The notes: generated by a model not told the origin, from the sequence alone. A stretch of 64,000 nucleotides of DNA from Candidatus Thorarchaeota archaeon (GCA_020348985.1 CP070761.1:1048921-1112920); one strand, 5' to 3'; shown: positions 1 through 8,844, counted from the stretch's first letter. Numbers and translations: made by a program.

Positions 1-99
1 GGAGAAAGCAATCATAGAACAGACAGCATCAGGGTCAGCATTGTGGTGTCCAAGCACTAGGATCTGATTATGTTCTGAGACTAGTGCTTTCAGATTCAA
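1..99 (-). CDS. DHH-family phosphoesterase, N-terminal fragment
   Basis: Only the first 33 codons are in the window; the gene continues beyond base 1. The frame contains LGHHNADPDAVCS, which matches motif I of RecJ/NrnA-like DHH phosphoesterases, whose histidine and aspartates bind Mn ions for phosphodiester hydrolysis. I place the start at a TTG (97-99) that overlaps the stop of the DUF3194 gene, with GGAG 11 bases upstream. DHH-family genes are a known downstream member of the archaeal exosome superoperon, so the context agrees. Substrate (single-stranded DNA, nanoRNA or cyclic dinucleotide) cannot be told from this fragment. Confidence 0.72.
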   Translation of the reverse strand, partial: MNLKALVSEHNQILVLGHHNADPDAVCSMIAFS

Positions 100-395
100 T
101 CTGATTTCATCTCCAAAAGGCGTTTTTCTATCCATTCAGTACCTTGTTGGGTGGCTTGCGCAACAATCTCGTCTAGGTTGTGTTCCGTTTGATACTTCTG
201 AGTGATTTCTATACTAATCTCAAGGTCAAGTTTCTCGTCAAGGTCCAGTGAGCAGACCACGGAAATCTCTTCTATGCTCTTCTGTGGCACTTTTCCCAAG
301 ATGAAATTGGTGACCTCGGCTTCACAATCTTGAACGAGCTGCTCCAAGTCATCCTCGGAGAGGTCTGGGAGCCCGATCTCAGCTATTGGATCCAT
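96..395 (-). CDS. DUF3194 family protein
   Basis: This 99-residue acidic protein resembles the DUF3194 family, small archaeal proteins usually encoded beside prefoldin beta. It starts with DLSEDDLEQLV, followed by a predicted strand region (ISVVCSLDLDEKLDLEISI) and a C-terminal helix. It lies six bases after pfdB on the same strand and overlaps the next gene's start, so it is co-transcribed. No catalytic motif or membrane segment is visible and the family has no established function. Identification rests on length, composition and position. Confidence 0.75.
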   Translation of the reverse strand: MDPIAEIGLPDLSEDDLEQLVQDCEAEVTNFILGKVPQKSIEEISVVCSLDLDEKLDLEISIEITQKYQTEHNLDEIVAQATQQGTEWIEKRLLEMKSD

Positions 396-401
396 TTTCC
401 T

Positions 402-764
402 TCACTGAAGTTGAAGATTGTGCTTACCAAGCTCAATCTGTATCTTGTTTTGAAGCTCTTTGAGCTTCTCACTCAGACTCTCTAGTTGTTTCTTCCTTGA
501 AGCTAGGCCCATCTCCAAGGTCTTGGCCTTGTCATCAAGCTCCTCAACAAGCTTGGCTTTGTCAGCCCTAAACAGCACCTGACCGACTGCCTTGTAGGTG
601 GCAACATCGTCAGGCTGCTTTCTCAACTCTTCAAGCGTGGCTTTCGTCTCAGAAAGCTCTTGCTGCATTGACTGAACCAGCATCTGAAGCGTTTCGTGAT
701 TACGCCGCATAGTATCGAATTTCTGAAGCTCCTGTTCTAGTGCGGGAGGCAATGTCTGAGCCAT
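402..764 (-). CDS. pfdB: Prefoldin subunit beta
   Basis: The 120-residue protein is two long coiled-coil helices (about residues 5-45 and 75-115) joined by a short beta-hairpin region (YKAVGQVLFRADKAKL), the standard beta-prefoldin design. With alpha subunits it forms the jellyfish-shaped alpha2-beta4 hexamer that holds unfolded proteins for the thermosome in the cytosol. The ATG is preceded by GGAG at suitable spacing. It sits between pcc1 and the DUF3194 gene, its usual place in archaeal genomes. Confidence 0.93.
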   Translation of the reverse strand: MAQTLPPALEQELQKFDTMRRNHETLQMLVQSMQQELSETKATLEELRKQPDDVATYKAVGQVLFRADKAKLVEELDDKAKTLEMGLASRKKQLESLSEKLKELQNKIQIELGKHNLQLQ

Positions 765-824
765 GATTCAACTACTCCTTCTAGCTTATCCTTGGTCATT
801 CGAGCTCGCCTCTACACTCTGGAC

Positions 825-1100
825 TTAAGATTTTTGGCCTGTGACGTCGTCTAGTACTCTACTGCAGCCTGAAACCCATGCCAAGTATGAATTCATTGCA
901 GCCCTGAGCGCAGTGATGTCTGAAGCTGAAATGAAAATGACCAGGTTCGAGTCCTCAACAGCTAGACGCACTTTTGCCCTCTCAGCCGGAGATGAGCTTG
1001 TTTCAGGGTTCAGTGCCGAGAGAATCAACCTGGCAGATTCCGGAGAACCCAGATCGAGGGTCAATGTCGCCTCTGCATCCTCTATTGGAAGGTCATTCAT
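825..1100 (-). CDS. pcc1: KEOPS complex subunit Pcc1
   Basis: A 91-residue protein with the Pcc1 pattern: an N-terminal strand (EATLTLDLGSPESARLILSAL), a second strand (VRLAVEDSNLVIFISASD) and a helix with ALRAAMNSYLAWV. Pcc1 is the dimerisation platform of KEOPS, which makes t6A37 in tRNAs decoding ANN codons. The open frame reaches upstream to 1148, but the ATG at 1098-1100 has a good Shine-Dalgarno site (GGAGAG) and gives the usual family length. It follows the Brix gene in the superoperon. Confidence 0.88.
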   Translation of the reverse strand: MNDLPIEDAEATLTLDLGSPESARLILSALNPETSSSPAERAKVRLAVEDSNLVIFISASDITALRAAMNSYLAWVSGCSRVLDDVTGQKS

Positions 1101-1176
1101 AAAGCATCTCTCCGATTTAGTAGTACTCGTATACTTCGTAGATTGCACAGACTAAGAGATGAGGTCACCACTTAGG

Positions 1177-1734
1177 TCATTCGTTATTCAGAGTTGCTAT
1201 CCGAATTCGTGGTCCAACCTCTGACTTCTCATGAGAATTGTAGAATGTCCAAAGAATCTTCCCGGCAGGCAAGTCTTCAAACCACATAATTCCCTCTCGT
1301 AGTCCCGGCTCATGTGACAAGGCAGGTTTCTCCACTACGTCCAAGGAGAGACCGAGGATTTCTGCAATGACCTGCGCAAGACTTAGTGTTTGCTCAGAAG
1401 ACCCTGTTCGAACAGCGACTGAATTTGCTTTGAAGATACGAGGGCTCTTCTTGCCGCTGGTTTCCCTACGGAGCATGGCACTCTCAACTAAGACTGTTAC
1501 AAGATTAGACCCGTTGGCATCAATCAGCTGAATGATTCGAGGGTTCCCCTTCTCCATAGAAACAATGCAAGCTGCCCTTGCTCCAGATGCATTAATTCTC
1601 GAAATCAGCTCTTTGAGACTCATTCCTCCACGATTGAATCGTTCGGAGTCAGGAATCACTTGACTTAGATCTCGTATGAAGGACCGAACTCTGTTTGATG
1701 TCTTTCTTGAAGAAGTGATGAGCAGTGAGGGCAT
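1177..1734 (-). CDS. Brix-domain (Imp4-like) rRNA biogenesis protein
   Basis: The protein begins MPSLLITSSRKTSNRVRSF, typical of the single-domain archaeal Brix/Imp4-like family, and contains the NRGGMSLKELI segment of the fold. Eukaryotic relatives (Imp4, Rpf1, Rpf2, Ssf1, Brx1) act in ribosomal RNA processing, and the archaeal form is expected to bind rRNA precursors. The frame also allows an ATG at 1756-1758 that overlaps the rpl37ae stop. I prefer the ATG at 1732-1734 because AGAGAGGG lies seven bases upstream and the N-terminus then matches the family. It lies between rpl37ae and pcc1. Confidence 0.85.
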   Translation of the reverse strand: MPSLLITSSRKTSNRVRSFIRDLSQVIPDSERFNRGGMSLKELISRINASGARAACIVSMEKGNPRIIQLIDANGSNLVTVLVESAMLRRETSGKKSPRIFKANSVAVRTGSSEQTLSLAQVIAEILGLSLDVVEKPALSHEPGLREGIMWFEDLPAGKILWTFYNSHEKSEVGPRIRIATLNNE

Positions 1735-1754
1735 CAGTAATCCCTCTCTGAGGG

Positions 1755-2189
1755 TCATTCGAGAGGCTCTTCGAAGTATTCCTCATCAGTGCCCTCAACG
1801 GGCTCGCCCGAGCTTGGAACGTCTGTAGCAAGAAGCGCGGGTTCTGGCTCTTCTTCCTTCTTCAAAGTCTCCATGAATTCCGGAATCTCTTCTTCGTCTG
1901 CATCATCCCGGAGGGCCAGAAAGTCTCCGGAGACTCTTTGAGCTATGGCCCTCTTGGCAGCCTTTCCGGCATCTGTGTAAGGAACGTAAGCACCCCCAGC
2001 GAACAAGAGACCGCACTTTCTGCAGCTCCAAAGACCTACGGCTTTTCTCTGAAGGGAACGCGTTGCACAAGACGGACAACGATGTGGTTCTCTTCGTCGA
2101 CGCTCGAGATCTAGAACTCTTCTGCGCAGCTTCGCACCGTATCTGGCGCCGAATCGTCCGGTGCTTCCAACTTTCTTTGTTCTCGCCAA
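1755..2189 (-). CDS. rpl37ae: Large-subunit ribosomal protein L37Ae (eL43) with acidic tail
   Basis: Residues 1-75 are a normal L37Ae: basic N-terminus (ARTKKVGSTGRFGARYG) and a zinc ribbon with CPSC and CRKC pairs (about residues 38-59). The protein is 144 residues, against roughly 70-95 usually. The extra C-terminus is very acidic (DDADEEEIPEF and later EGTDEEYFEEPLE). The start is TTG at 2187-2189 with GGAG ten bases upstream. In many archaea rpoP follows this gene, but here the Brix gene follows directly. The 130 bases upstream contain no other gene. Confidence 0.92.
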   Translation of the reverse strand: MARTKKVGSTGRFGARYGAKLRRRVLDLERRRREPHRCPSCATRSLQRKAVGLWSCRKCGLLFAGGAYVPYTDAGKAAKRAIAQRVSGDFLALRDDADEEEIPEFMETLKKEEEPEPALLATDVPSSGEPVEGTDEEYFEEPLE

Positions 2190-2318
2190 CTTGGCAGTCT
2201 CCAGTTCTTGTTCGCCATTACTGGGTTCTAAGTGACAGTTTCAGAACCTACAGGTCGCCCAGAAGTTCTACTTATTAGCGTATCTGTCGGTCACAATAAA
2301 GGAGAGGAGAGGATAACC

Positions 2319-3146
2319 CTACTCCCTCTCTTTCGCCGTGCTTCTAATGAGTTCGCGAATCATTCTTGTGCCGTCGAGAGCCATTCCAAACGCTTGGTCT
2401 ACTTGTTCCAAAGTCATTGGTCCGGCACCGCCGCCTTTCTGAATCGCGGTGAAGTTCTCCCCTTCATCAACCGCCATCGTTATTCTGCAGTCCTGGACCA
2501 TTTCCTCTTTGAGCACCGGATCAATGATCAGATGATCTTCAATCTTGGCCACGGTTGCTTCAACTGCCAGATTCTTGAGGGGGACGGAAATCTTGTTTCC
2601 AGTGGGAACCGCTTCACCGTTTTCCCATTTGTGCTCGGGAAACTCTGTTGTCAGAAGAGCCGCATTCGCTGCAATTGATGCGCAGTCAATGAGATTACCA
2701 TCAAACTCTAGAGCGTAGACATCACAGAAGACCATTTGAACCACCTTTCCGGGTTCAACGCAGAGTTTCTTGACTTCAACTGTCTCCGATTCGCGGACTC
2801 CACGGTCGACGACTCTAGCAAGTTCAATGGCATCTTCCCTCGGAGGACCCAACTCGAACAACGGTGATGCCAGCGGGGGCATTTCTGCCGTCACCATGAT
2901 AACACCCTCGTCGGGCGTATCGGGATAAGGCTCTCCCAAGAGAACCTTAACACCAGCAATCACACTGGTTCCACCCATTCGCACCAGAGCAGACCCTTCT
3001 GCCTTTGCTGATACAACGTCGTATTCAATCTCGATTGGGCGAAACTCATCATATGCGCGACCGTCGATTCTTTCACCCTGAGCAAGCAAATCTGCTATGT
3101 AGTTTCGATCAATACGACTGATTATCTCAGCGCTGTAGTCACCCAT
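2319..3146 (-). CDS. rrp42: Exosome core subunit Rrp42
   Basis: A 275-residue RNase PH-domain protein with the opening ERIDGRAYDEFRPIEIEYD, typical of archaeal Rrp42, and the C-terminal AFGMALDGTRMIRELI helix. Rrp42 pairs with Rrp41 to form the hexameric ring of the exosome. It lacks phosphorolytic residues itself but helps shape the RNA-binding site. The stop of rrp41 lies only two bases upstream, indicating tight coupling. Length and motifs are normal. Confidence 0.95.
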   Translation of the reverse strand: MGDYSAEIISRIDRNYIADLLAQGERIDGRAYDEFRPIEIEYDVVSAKAEGSALVRMGGTSVIAGVKVLLGEPYPDTPDEGVIMVTAEMPPLASPLFELGPPREDAIELARVVDRGVRESETVEVKKLCVEPGKVVQMVFCDVYALEFDGNLIDCASIAANAALLTTEFPEHKWENGEAVPTGNKISVPLKNLAVEATVAKIEDHLIIDPVLKEEMVQDCRITMAVDEGENFTAIQKGGGAGPMTLEQVDQAFGMALDGTRMIRELIRSTAKERE

Positions 3147-3148
3147 GA

Positions 3149-3958
3149 TTACTCATCCTCCCCGACTAGGTCGGCTTCTCCAAGGTCTGTCTCAAGGTCG
3201 TCCTCATAGTCGTCGTCTTCTTCTTCTGCAGGAGCTCTTGATGCATATGCCCTCCTAAGAGCTTCCTTCTGGAGCTCGTGAATGTATTTACAGGCCTGCA
3301 CTCCCATTTGCATTGCCTCTACAAGCTCCTCGCGAGTGAATGACCCATCCTGTTGAAGGAGAGTAACCTCGTCAGTGGTTGGGATGATTGCCATTGGAAC
3401 GTCACCCTGACCATACTTGTCTTCTTCATCTCCAAGATCCACCACTAGTGTTCCGTCAGCCTTGCCGACTGCAACAGAGGGGACCAGAGAACGCATCGGG
3501 ACTCCTGCATCGGCGAGAGCTAGTGATGCTGCATTTATTGCTGCACATCTTGTACCCCCATCAGCTTGGATGACCTGAATGAAGACATCAACAACAGCTT
3601 TGGGATAGTCTTCTAGGAAAAGCACGGGTTTGAGTGCATTTGCAATTACCATAGATATCTCTCGCTCTCTTCGAGATGGCGCCGGACGCTTTCGGTCGGG
3701 CACAGAAAATGTTGCCATTCTGTAAACGACTCGTAGAAATGCCCTATCATTCAGTGTCAGATGTCTGGGATGCAGCTCACGTGGGCCATATACCGCAGCC
3801 ATGATGAACGTCTTTCCTTGTTTTATGTATGCTGAACCATCAGCCTGTTGTAGAACACCCACCTTGAACTCAATTGGACGTAGTTCGTCGGGCCTCCTGC
3901 CATCAAACCTTAGTCCTTCAGTACTTATCAAAAAGTCAGGCTTAACCTCTGGACTCAT
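3149..3958 (-). CDS. rrp41: Exosome catalytic subunit Rrp41
   Basis: RNase PH-family 3'-5' phosphorolytic exoribonuclease and active subunit of the archaeal exosome. The N-terminal LRFDGRRPDELRPIEFKVG, the RRERE segment that contributes to RNA binding and the VDLGDEEDKYGQGDVPMAI segment with the catalytic aspartate are all present. The ATG overlaps the rrp4 stop as ATGA. The last 25 or so residues form an acidic tail (EEEDDDYEDDLETDLGE), so the protein is slightly longer (269) than the common 240-250. Confidence 0.95.
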   Translation of the reverse strand: MSPEVKPDFLISTEGLRFDGRRPDELRPIEFKVGVLQQADGSAYIKQGKTFIMAAVYGPRELHPRHLTLNDRAFLRVVYRMATFSVPDRKRPAPSRREREISMVIANALKPVLFLEDYPKAVVDVFIQVIQADGGTRCAAINAASLALADAGVPMRSLVPSVAVGKADGTLVVDLGDEEDKYGQGDVPMAIIPTTDEVTLLQQDGSFTREELVEAMQMGVQACKYIHELQKEALRRAYASRAPAEEEDDDYEDDLETDLGEADLVGEDE

Positions 3959-4845
3959 TCTTCTTTCACTTCCTCCGTATCATTTTCTTTTTCTCTAATT
4001 TCGTCTTCTACACTTGAAGTGGTTTCGTCTCCTGTAGGAGTTTCTTCCTTCTCCACATCTTCTGTGGTGGTCACCTCATCTATTGGAGCCACTTCTTCTG
4101 AAGCAGCTTCTGTTTCATCCTCAGGAGTTTCAGCCTCCGCCTCATCTTCTGGCAGGATTTCCCCAATTGCTGCAAGTTCTTCATCAATCATGGCAGCGAC
4201 ACGATCGGTCAGCTTGGAGGTATGGGCTTCGCTCTCAATCATCTTGAATGCTTTCACTGCTATTCTCATGATTGAGCTTCCGGGAGCCTTTATCCAAATC
4301 CGCCCGTTCTGACCAACAAACGTCTGAATTCTCAGCCGGTCCTTGATCATGTTGATCATGGAACCCCTCCGCCCGATAATCCGGGGTATCTTCGATGGAC
4401 TGACTTCGAGGATCATACCATCAGTTAGCTTCCTTAGCCCTCTTCCTTTTATTGTTAGGAATGGGCCACCAGATCTATCAAATGCGATTACCTCTGCGGC
4501 AATGACTTCGCCGATGTCAAAGTAACGCGATATATCCTCGTCATAGGGTCGCCTCAATGCGTTGTTCACATGCAGAGATGCGATGTATGGCCCCCCTATG
4601 TCCACCTTCCAATTGTTGCCAGCCACGACCGTGATTGTGCCAATAACAAAATCTCCCTCGTGAGGGATATAGACTCCCTCTAGGGGTACTACTTTGATAG
4701 TGTTCCCTCTGAGTTCTGCCAGACCTACCAAGGAGGCGAATATCTTGCCACCTTCATCATAAGTACCGATGGAAGGACGATATCTTCCCTCTGCGAGCAG
4801 TTGCCCGGGAACTACTATTTCTCTTTTCTGAAAGTATACAGCCAA
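3955..4845 (-). CDS. rrp4: Exosome RNA-binding cap protein Rrp4
   Basis: It contains the N-terminal domain (REIVVPGQLLAEGRY), an S1 domain (residues about 65-140, including WKVDIGGPYIASLHVNNALR) and a KH domain with GRRGSMINMIKD. Rrp4 trimers cap the Rrp41-Rrp42 ring and recruit RNA, with preference for poly(A)-rich substrates. The start is TTG with GAGGG a few bases upstream. The C-terminal 70 residues are a low-complexity acidic tail rich in Glu and Thr that extends beyond the usual length of about 230. Confidence 0.94.
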   Translation of the reverse strand: MAVYFQKREIVVPGQLLAEGRYRPSIGTYDEGGKIFASLVGLAELRGNTIKVVPLEGVYIPHEGDFVIGTITVVAGNNWKVDIGGPYIASLHVNNALRRPYDEDISRYFDIGEVIAAEVIAFDRSGGPFLTIKGRGLRKLTDGMILEVSPSKIPRIIGRRGSMINMIKDRLRIQTFVGQNGRIWIKAPGSSIMRIAVKAFKMIESEAHTSKLTDRVAAMIDEELAAIGEILPEDEAEAETPEDETEAASEEVAPIDEVTTTEDVEKEETPTGDETTSSVEDEIREKENDTEEVKEE

Positions 4846-4909
4846 TGTATTCCCTCATTCTATTTTGGTTAGTTTGTTCGATTATCTTAATCAGCCAAGC
4901 ATGCATTTT

Positions 4910-5632
4910 CTAGCGTACGGCTTCAATACGGACCTGCCCCTTCGTCAATTTCGAGAGCTCGTCATACAGGCTCTGACGCTGCTGAGCCGGAATCTCTACG
5001 AGTCCACTCCAAGAGCCATCCTGTCCCCATTCCTCAGTCTTGATGACACCAGTTGTTGCCACCAGATTGTATCCCTTCCCAGTAAACGATGCTGGGAGTG
5101 TTATTCTCAGCTTCACGCTCTCAAATGATATCGGAATGATGACTCGAAGTGCCTTCACGACTTGTGGAACTTGTTCATCTACGCTGATGAAAGGGTCAAC
5201 TGTTACCTTGGCCTCGTCAAGTGCTTGCCGTATTCTATCGGGAGGATGTGGATGCCCGGTCTGGGGGTTCATTGCTCTCTTGGCAATCGATTCTATGATT
5301 GCCTCTCTCTTCTCCTCAACAAGCTGCGTTCGCTGTTCATGGGTGAGCCTAAACTCTCCCTGCCTAATTATCTCAGGAGCAATGACAAAGACATCGTCTG
5401 AGCCGAAAGTGTCCTTTGCAAGGTCCGCAGAGGCTTTCTCTCCTCTCTTCGCATCCTCGTAAATCTCATAGGACTTGAGAATATCTTCGAGTGGAATCTC
5501 CTCTCCACGTCGGTACTCAAATGCGAGATGAGGATCTACAAAGAGCTCGAAGCGTAAGTGACCTTTCTGAATACCAACAACGACTGCATCCAGCTCTAGC
5601 CACTTGTCACCAGTCTTCCTTCCGGAACCCAT
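4910..5632 (-). CDS. Ribosome maturation protein SBDS (SDO1)
   Basis: Archaeal SBDS with the FYSH domain at the N-terminus (KWLELDAVVVGIQKG, then PLEDIL), a central three-helix domain (QLVEEKREAIIESIAKRAMNP) and a C-terminal ferredoxin-like domain (RVIIPISFESVKLRI). In eukaryotes SBDS with EFL1 releases eIF6 from the 60S subunit; in archaea it is thought to work on 50S maturation with aEF2. The start is ATG at 5630-5632, next to a TTG one codon upstream. Some 65 bases separate it from rrp4. Confidence 0.94.
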   Translation of the reverse strand: MGSGRKTGDKWLELDAVVVGIQKGHLRFELFVDPHLAFEYRRGEEIPLEDILKSYEIYEDAKRGEKASADLAKDTFGSDDVFVIAPEIIRQGEFRLTHEQRTQLVEEKREAIIESIAKRAMNPQTGHPHPPDRIRQALDEAKVTVDPFISVDEQVPQVVKALRVIIPISFESVKLRITLPASFTGKGYNLVATTGVIKTEEWGQDGSWSGLVEIPAQQRQSLYDELSKLTKGQVRIEAVR

Positions 5633-5662
5633 CAATTGTAGGCCATCCCCTAATCTGTTGAA

Positions 5663-6403
5663 TTAAGCTGGCGACAATATCTCACGTATCTCAGAACGAC
5701 TTAGCTTGTGAAACTTGGATGTGCTCACAGGAACCCGAGCGATTTCGATACTGTCCTCTGTGAGTTCAGCGTCTCTAGACTGACGCAGAGCATCCAAAGC
5801 GAGAGTCATTGCGTCAGCGAGCTTCATCTTCTTTTTGTAGTGTTTCTCAAGGTATTCCCCAACCGCGACATTCCCTCTGCCAATAACTGCAGCAAGGAAG
5901 CCCCAGTAGGTACCCACGGGATCGGTAACATAGAGCTTCGGTGAACCATCATGGTCCACGGATCCTATAATCATAGCAACCCCATACGGACGCGCCCCGC
6001 CACCCTGAGTGAATTGGGCCTTGACATCACAAATGTAATCGGCCAAGGCCTCCGCTGGCACTTGTTCCTCAAAGGTCAGCCAATAAGACTGAGCCTTGAC
6101 TCTGGCATCTGCAATCAGTCTTCGGGCATCAGCCATGAATCCTGATGTTGCAACTCCAACGTGATCATCAATCCTTGATATCTTCTCAATGCTATCGGGT
6201 TCATGCAAAGGTAGTGTCTTCTTCCTTGCGAGAAGAACCACTCCCTCGTCAACTAGCACTCCGATTGCCGTTTCGCCCTGCTCAACTGCCTTCTTGGCAT
6301 ACTCTGCGGCGAAGATTCGACCGTCTGGACTGAATATGCCTGTGCTAGTATCGTAGCCGGTACCACTGATTCCGAAGATATCAATTTCCTCCAAGTAGTC
6401 CAA
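5663..6403 (-). CDS. psmA: 20S proteasome alpha subunit
   Basis: Contains the alpha-subunit signature GYDTSTGIFSPDGRIFAAEY near residue 17, followed by AIGVLVDEGVVLLARKK and the GGGARPYGVAMIIG core. Alpha rings gate the 20S proteasome and dock ATPases such as PAN. The track start is TTG (6401-6403) without a clear Shine-Dalgarno site, and another TTG lies three codons in, so the exact N-terminus is uncertain. It is the first gene of the superoperon here. The RNase P genes often upstream of psmA are not present. Confidence 0.93.
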   Translation of the reverse strand: MDYLEEIDIFGISGTGYDTSTGIFSPDGRIFAAEYAKKAVEQGETAIGVLVDEGVVLLARKKTLPLHEPDSIEKISRIDDHVGVATSGFMADARRLIADARVKAQSYWLTFEEQVPAEALADYICDVKAQFTQGGGARPYGVAMIIGSVDHDGSPKLYVTDPVGTYWGFLAAVIGRGNVAVGEYLEKHYKKKMKLADAMTLALDALRQSRDAELTEDSIEIARVPVSTSKFHKLSRSEIREILSPA

Positions 6404-6591
6404 TATACAACAAACAGGAAGTCAGAACCTGGATATGGGGCGAAGCCTGACAATTCCCGTTGGTTGATGTAAGACTTGTTTGATTTCGCCAGCCCTCGGC
6501 TTATCTGCCACTAGGCTCAAGTCGCTATCACTGGTTAAGCCACATAAAGCTTCTGGTGAGCATCAACATCAAAACGGCTTGGAGTGGACGC

Positions 6592-6984
6592 TCAATCTTG
6601 TAGCAAGTAGAGATAGACCACAAATCCAAATGAGAAGACAGTTGAGAAGATCCCCACCCACTGTCCAAACATCAACCATGAAACGACGAGAACCACAATG
6701 AGCATGCCAATGATCTCAGTCCATCCGGCCCTGACTTTAGAGAGATAGAGGCGGAAATTGACGACTGTGACTGTTGCAAATACGAAGAACAAGAACATCA
6801 GGAGGATCTCAATAATCGGAACGAGTGTTTCGTTTATATCATTGAGGACTGTGACCGGAGTTGTAATACCTGGAGACGACCATGCCCAGAAGAGAAGCCC
6901 AAGAACTAGAAATATGGACATCAGGGTGACAGTGATGATGCTTGAACGAACTATCTTATTTCTGTCTGGAATCTCAACGCTCAT
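6592..6984 (-). CDS. Four-helix membrane protein of unknown function
   Basis: The 130-residue protein has four predicted transmembrane segments (about 14-35, 54-80, 88-106, 109-127) and short loops. A short basic stretch (YLSKVRAGW) lies between segments 2 and 3, likely cytoplasmic. The ATG has a GAGTGA Shine-Dalgarno-like site. It lies upstream of psmA on the same strand with 189 bases between, so a shared transcript is not certain. No family is recognised. Confidence 0.6.
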   Translation of the reverse strand: MSVEIPDRNKIVRSSIITVTLMSIFLVLGLLFWAWSSPGITTPVTVLNDINETLVPIIEILLMFLFFVFATVTVVNFRLYLSKVRAGWTEIIGMLIVVLVVSWLMFGQWVGIFSTVFSFGFVVYLYLLQD

Positions 6985-7088
6985 CGATGGTCACTCCGTA
7001 TTGGACTTCGGGCATCTCTGGTTCCCTCTTAAAGGTAGCGAAGCCTTTAGGAAAGTATGGCATGAAGTAGATGCAGGAGAATCGTTTA

Positions 7089-8033
7089 CTAGTGGTTATG
7101 CCCAGAGTGATCATCTGGGACCACAACACCCTCAAAGGTTGCTGGTATGGTCTCTTCCTTATCAGCTTCAAACAACTTCTGGTCCCTTGCTCTCTCACGA
7201 ATCCTTCGAACTTGAAGCGCCACAACGTACGAGAAGGCAGCAATTAGTCCGGCAATCGCGCTTGGTGATACTGCAATCGCAAAAGAGATCATGATTCCGA
7301 TTACTTGGGCAAACAGCGCGATAGAAAAGACTGCGACCATTACTCCCGTCACAGATTTCACAAGCTCATTGGATGCTGCAGCCGGAGCCACAAGAATCGC
7401 ATAAACGAGAATAGCACCAACAGCCTTGGTAGCTAGAGCTATAGCTATTGCAGAAACAACAAGCATGACATAGTGATACGCCCGGGCGTTCATACCGTGT
7501 GCAATTGCTCCCTCATAGTCTACGCTTACGTAGACGAACTCCTTGTTGAGCATGAGAATCACAGCAACAACAAGTGTGGTGGTTATGACGAGGAGAACAA
7601 CGTCTTGATTTGTGAGTAGTAGTATGTCGCCAACAAGATAGCCCCAAAGAACGAGTACTTTGTCTGACGGGATATAGTACATCAAGAAGACTGCAAGGCT
7701 CATGGAAAGAGCAAATGAGACCCCCACCGCCACCTCCATCTTCTGGGCAATCCCCGACTCCCCAGCATATCCAGTCATTACGGCGACTAGAACTGCAAAC
7801 AGCACAGCACCTAAGACCGGATCAAACCATGGAAAGAAACCGGTCTCCTGAAGGAAGAACCCTAGCGCGGCCCCTCCCAATGCGGCATGTGCCACCCCAG
7901 AAGCCATGAAAGACAATCCGCGAAATACAAGGAACGTGCCACTTGTTGACGCGATCATAGCAATCAGAATAGCAGCAATCAGTGCTCGCACTATGAATGG
8001 TGTGCCGAAAATAAGCTGAAGCAAATCAATCAT
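7089..8033 (-). CDS. Zn/Mn-type metal ABC transporter permease (ZnuB-like)
   Basis: ABC-3 family permease of 314 residues with about eight or nine membrane helices and the typical FLVFRGLSFMASGVAHAALGG segment near residue 35. It would form the channel for divalent metal uptake with the ATPase encoded just upstream, whose stop it overlaps. The C-terminus is a charged tail ending in DDHSGHNH, a plausible metal-binding extension. Metal specificity (Zn, Mn or Fe) cannot be decided from sequence. Confidence 0.9.
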   Translation of the reverse strand: MIDLLQLIFGTPFIVRALIAAILIAMIASTSGTFLVFRGLSFMASGVAHAALGGAALGFFLQETGFFPWFDPVLGAVLFAVLVAVMTGYAGESGIAQKMEVAVGVSFALSMSLAVFLMYYIPSDKVLVLWGYLVGDILLLTNQDVVLLVITTTLVVAVILMLNKEFVYVSVDYEGAIAHGMNARAYHYVMLVVSAIAIALATKAVGAILVYAILVAPAAASNELVKSVTGVMVAVFSIALFAQVIGIMISFAIAVSPSAIAGLIAAFSYVVALQVRRIRERARDQKLFEADKEETIPATFEGVVVPDDHSGHNH

Positions 8034-8844
8034 GGCGGTCTACTCCTGAATCTGGAGTTATGCAGTATCTGTGTCCAGCATATTCGACTACTTCAGCGGC
8101 GGGACCATAGACTCTCTTAATCAGTTCAGGATCCATCACGTCACAGGGTGTACCAATCCCGACTAGAGTGTTCCTCAGCAGAAGGACATGTTTGACGAAG
8201 ACGTGGATTGGATTCAGATCGTGTGTGACCATGATTATGGATACATCAAAATCACGTTGATACTCACCAAGTGCTTCCACTATCATTTTTTGGCTCTCGG
8301 CATCGGTACCTGCAAGAGGCTCGTCAAGGACTAAGATCTGTCCTTCTCCTGCAAGGGCCCTCGCAACAAGGACTCTTTGTCTCTGACCACCTGAAAGCTC
8401 CGGAAAGGGACGATCCCAAAGGTCTATCATGTCTACCCTCTTGAGTGCCGACTTGCCGACTTCTCGGTCTTTTCCCGACACAAATCTCGGGGGAGGTTTC
8501 TTCATGAGGCGGCCCATCAACACAATGTCTTTCACTCTCATAGGCACAGTAAGCTCGATATGATCTCTCTGGGGCACGTACCTGATGAGTCTCTGAATCG
8601 TCTTGCTATCCTTGACCGAATCGTGGCCAAGGACTCTGACAAACCCATGAACTGGCTTCATGAGCCCCAGAATCGTTTTGATGAGTGTGCTCTTGCCCGA
8701 ACCGTTTGGGCCGATTATGGCGGTGAAGCTTGGGGCATCAATTGAGAAAGTCATGTCATGAAGCGCAAGCTCTCCGTTAGGATACTTGACTGCAAGGTCC
8801 TGTGCCTCCAAGAGAGGCACAGCTAACTGCTCTTCGGTAGTCAT
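8026..8844 (-). CDS. Metal ABC transporter ATP-binding protein (ZnuC-like)
   Basis: Contains Walker A (GPNGSGKST), the Q-loop region (YVPQRDHIELTVP), the signature LSGGQRQRV, Walker B (ILVLDEPLAG) and the switch histidine (MVTHDLNPIH). It resembles the ATPases of ABC-3 metal importers. A TTG at 8874 would extend the protein, but the ATG at 8842-8844 is preceded by GGAGG at nine bases and is preferred. It is divergent from the binding-protein gene and overlaps the permease gene. Confidence 0.92.
   Translation of the reverse strand: MTTEEQLAVPLLEAQDLAVKYPNGELALHDMTFSIDAPSFTAIIGPNGSGKSTLIKTILGLMKPVHGFVRVLGHDSVKDSKTIQRLIRYVPQRDHIELTVPMRVKDIVLMGRLMKKPPPRFVSGKDREVGKSALKRVDMIDLWDRPFPELSGGQRQRVLVARALAGEGQILVLDEPLAGTDAESQKMIVEALGEYQRDFDVSIIMVTHDLNPIHVFVKHVLLLRNTLVGIGTPCDVMDPELIKRVYGPAAEVVEYAGHRYCITPDSGVDRHD

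Noticed and set aside
4019..4312. Plus-strand Ser/Thr/Val-rich open frame
   Set aside because: It is the reverse complement of the acidic Glu/Thr-rich tail of Rrp4, so its composition is an artefact.
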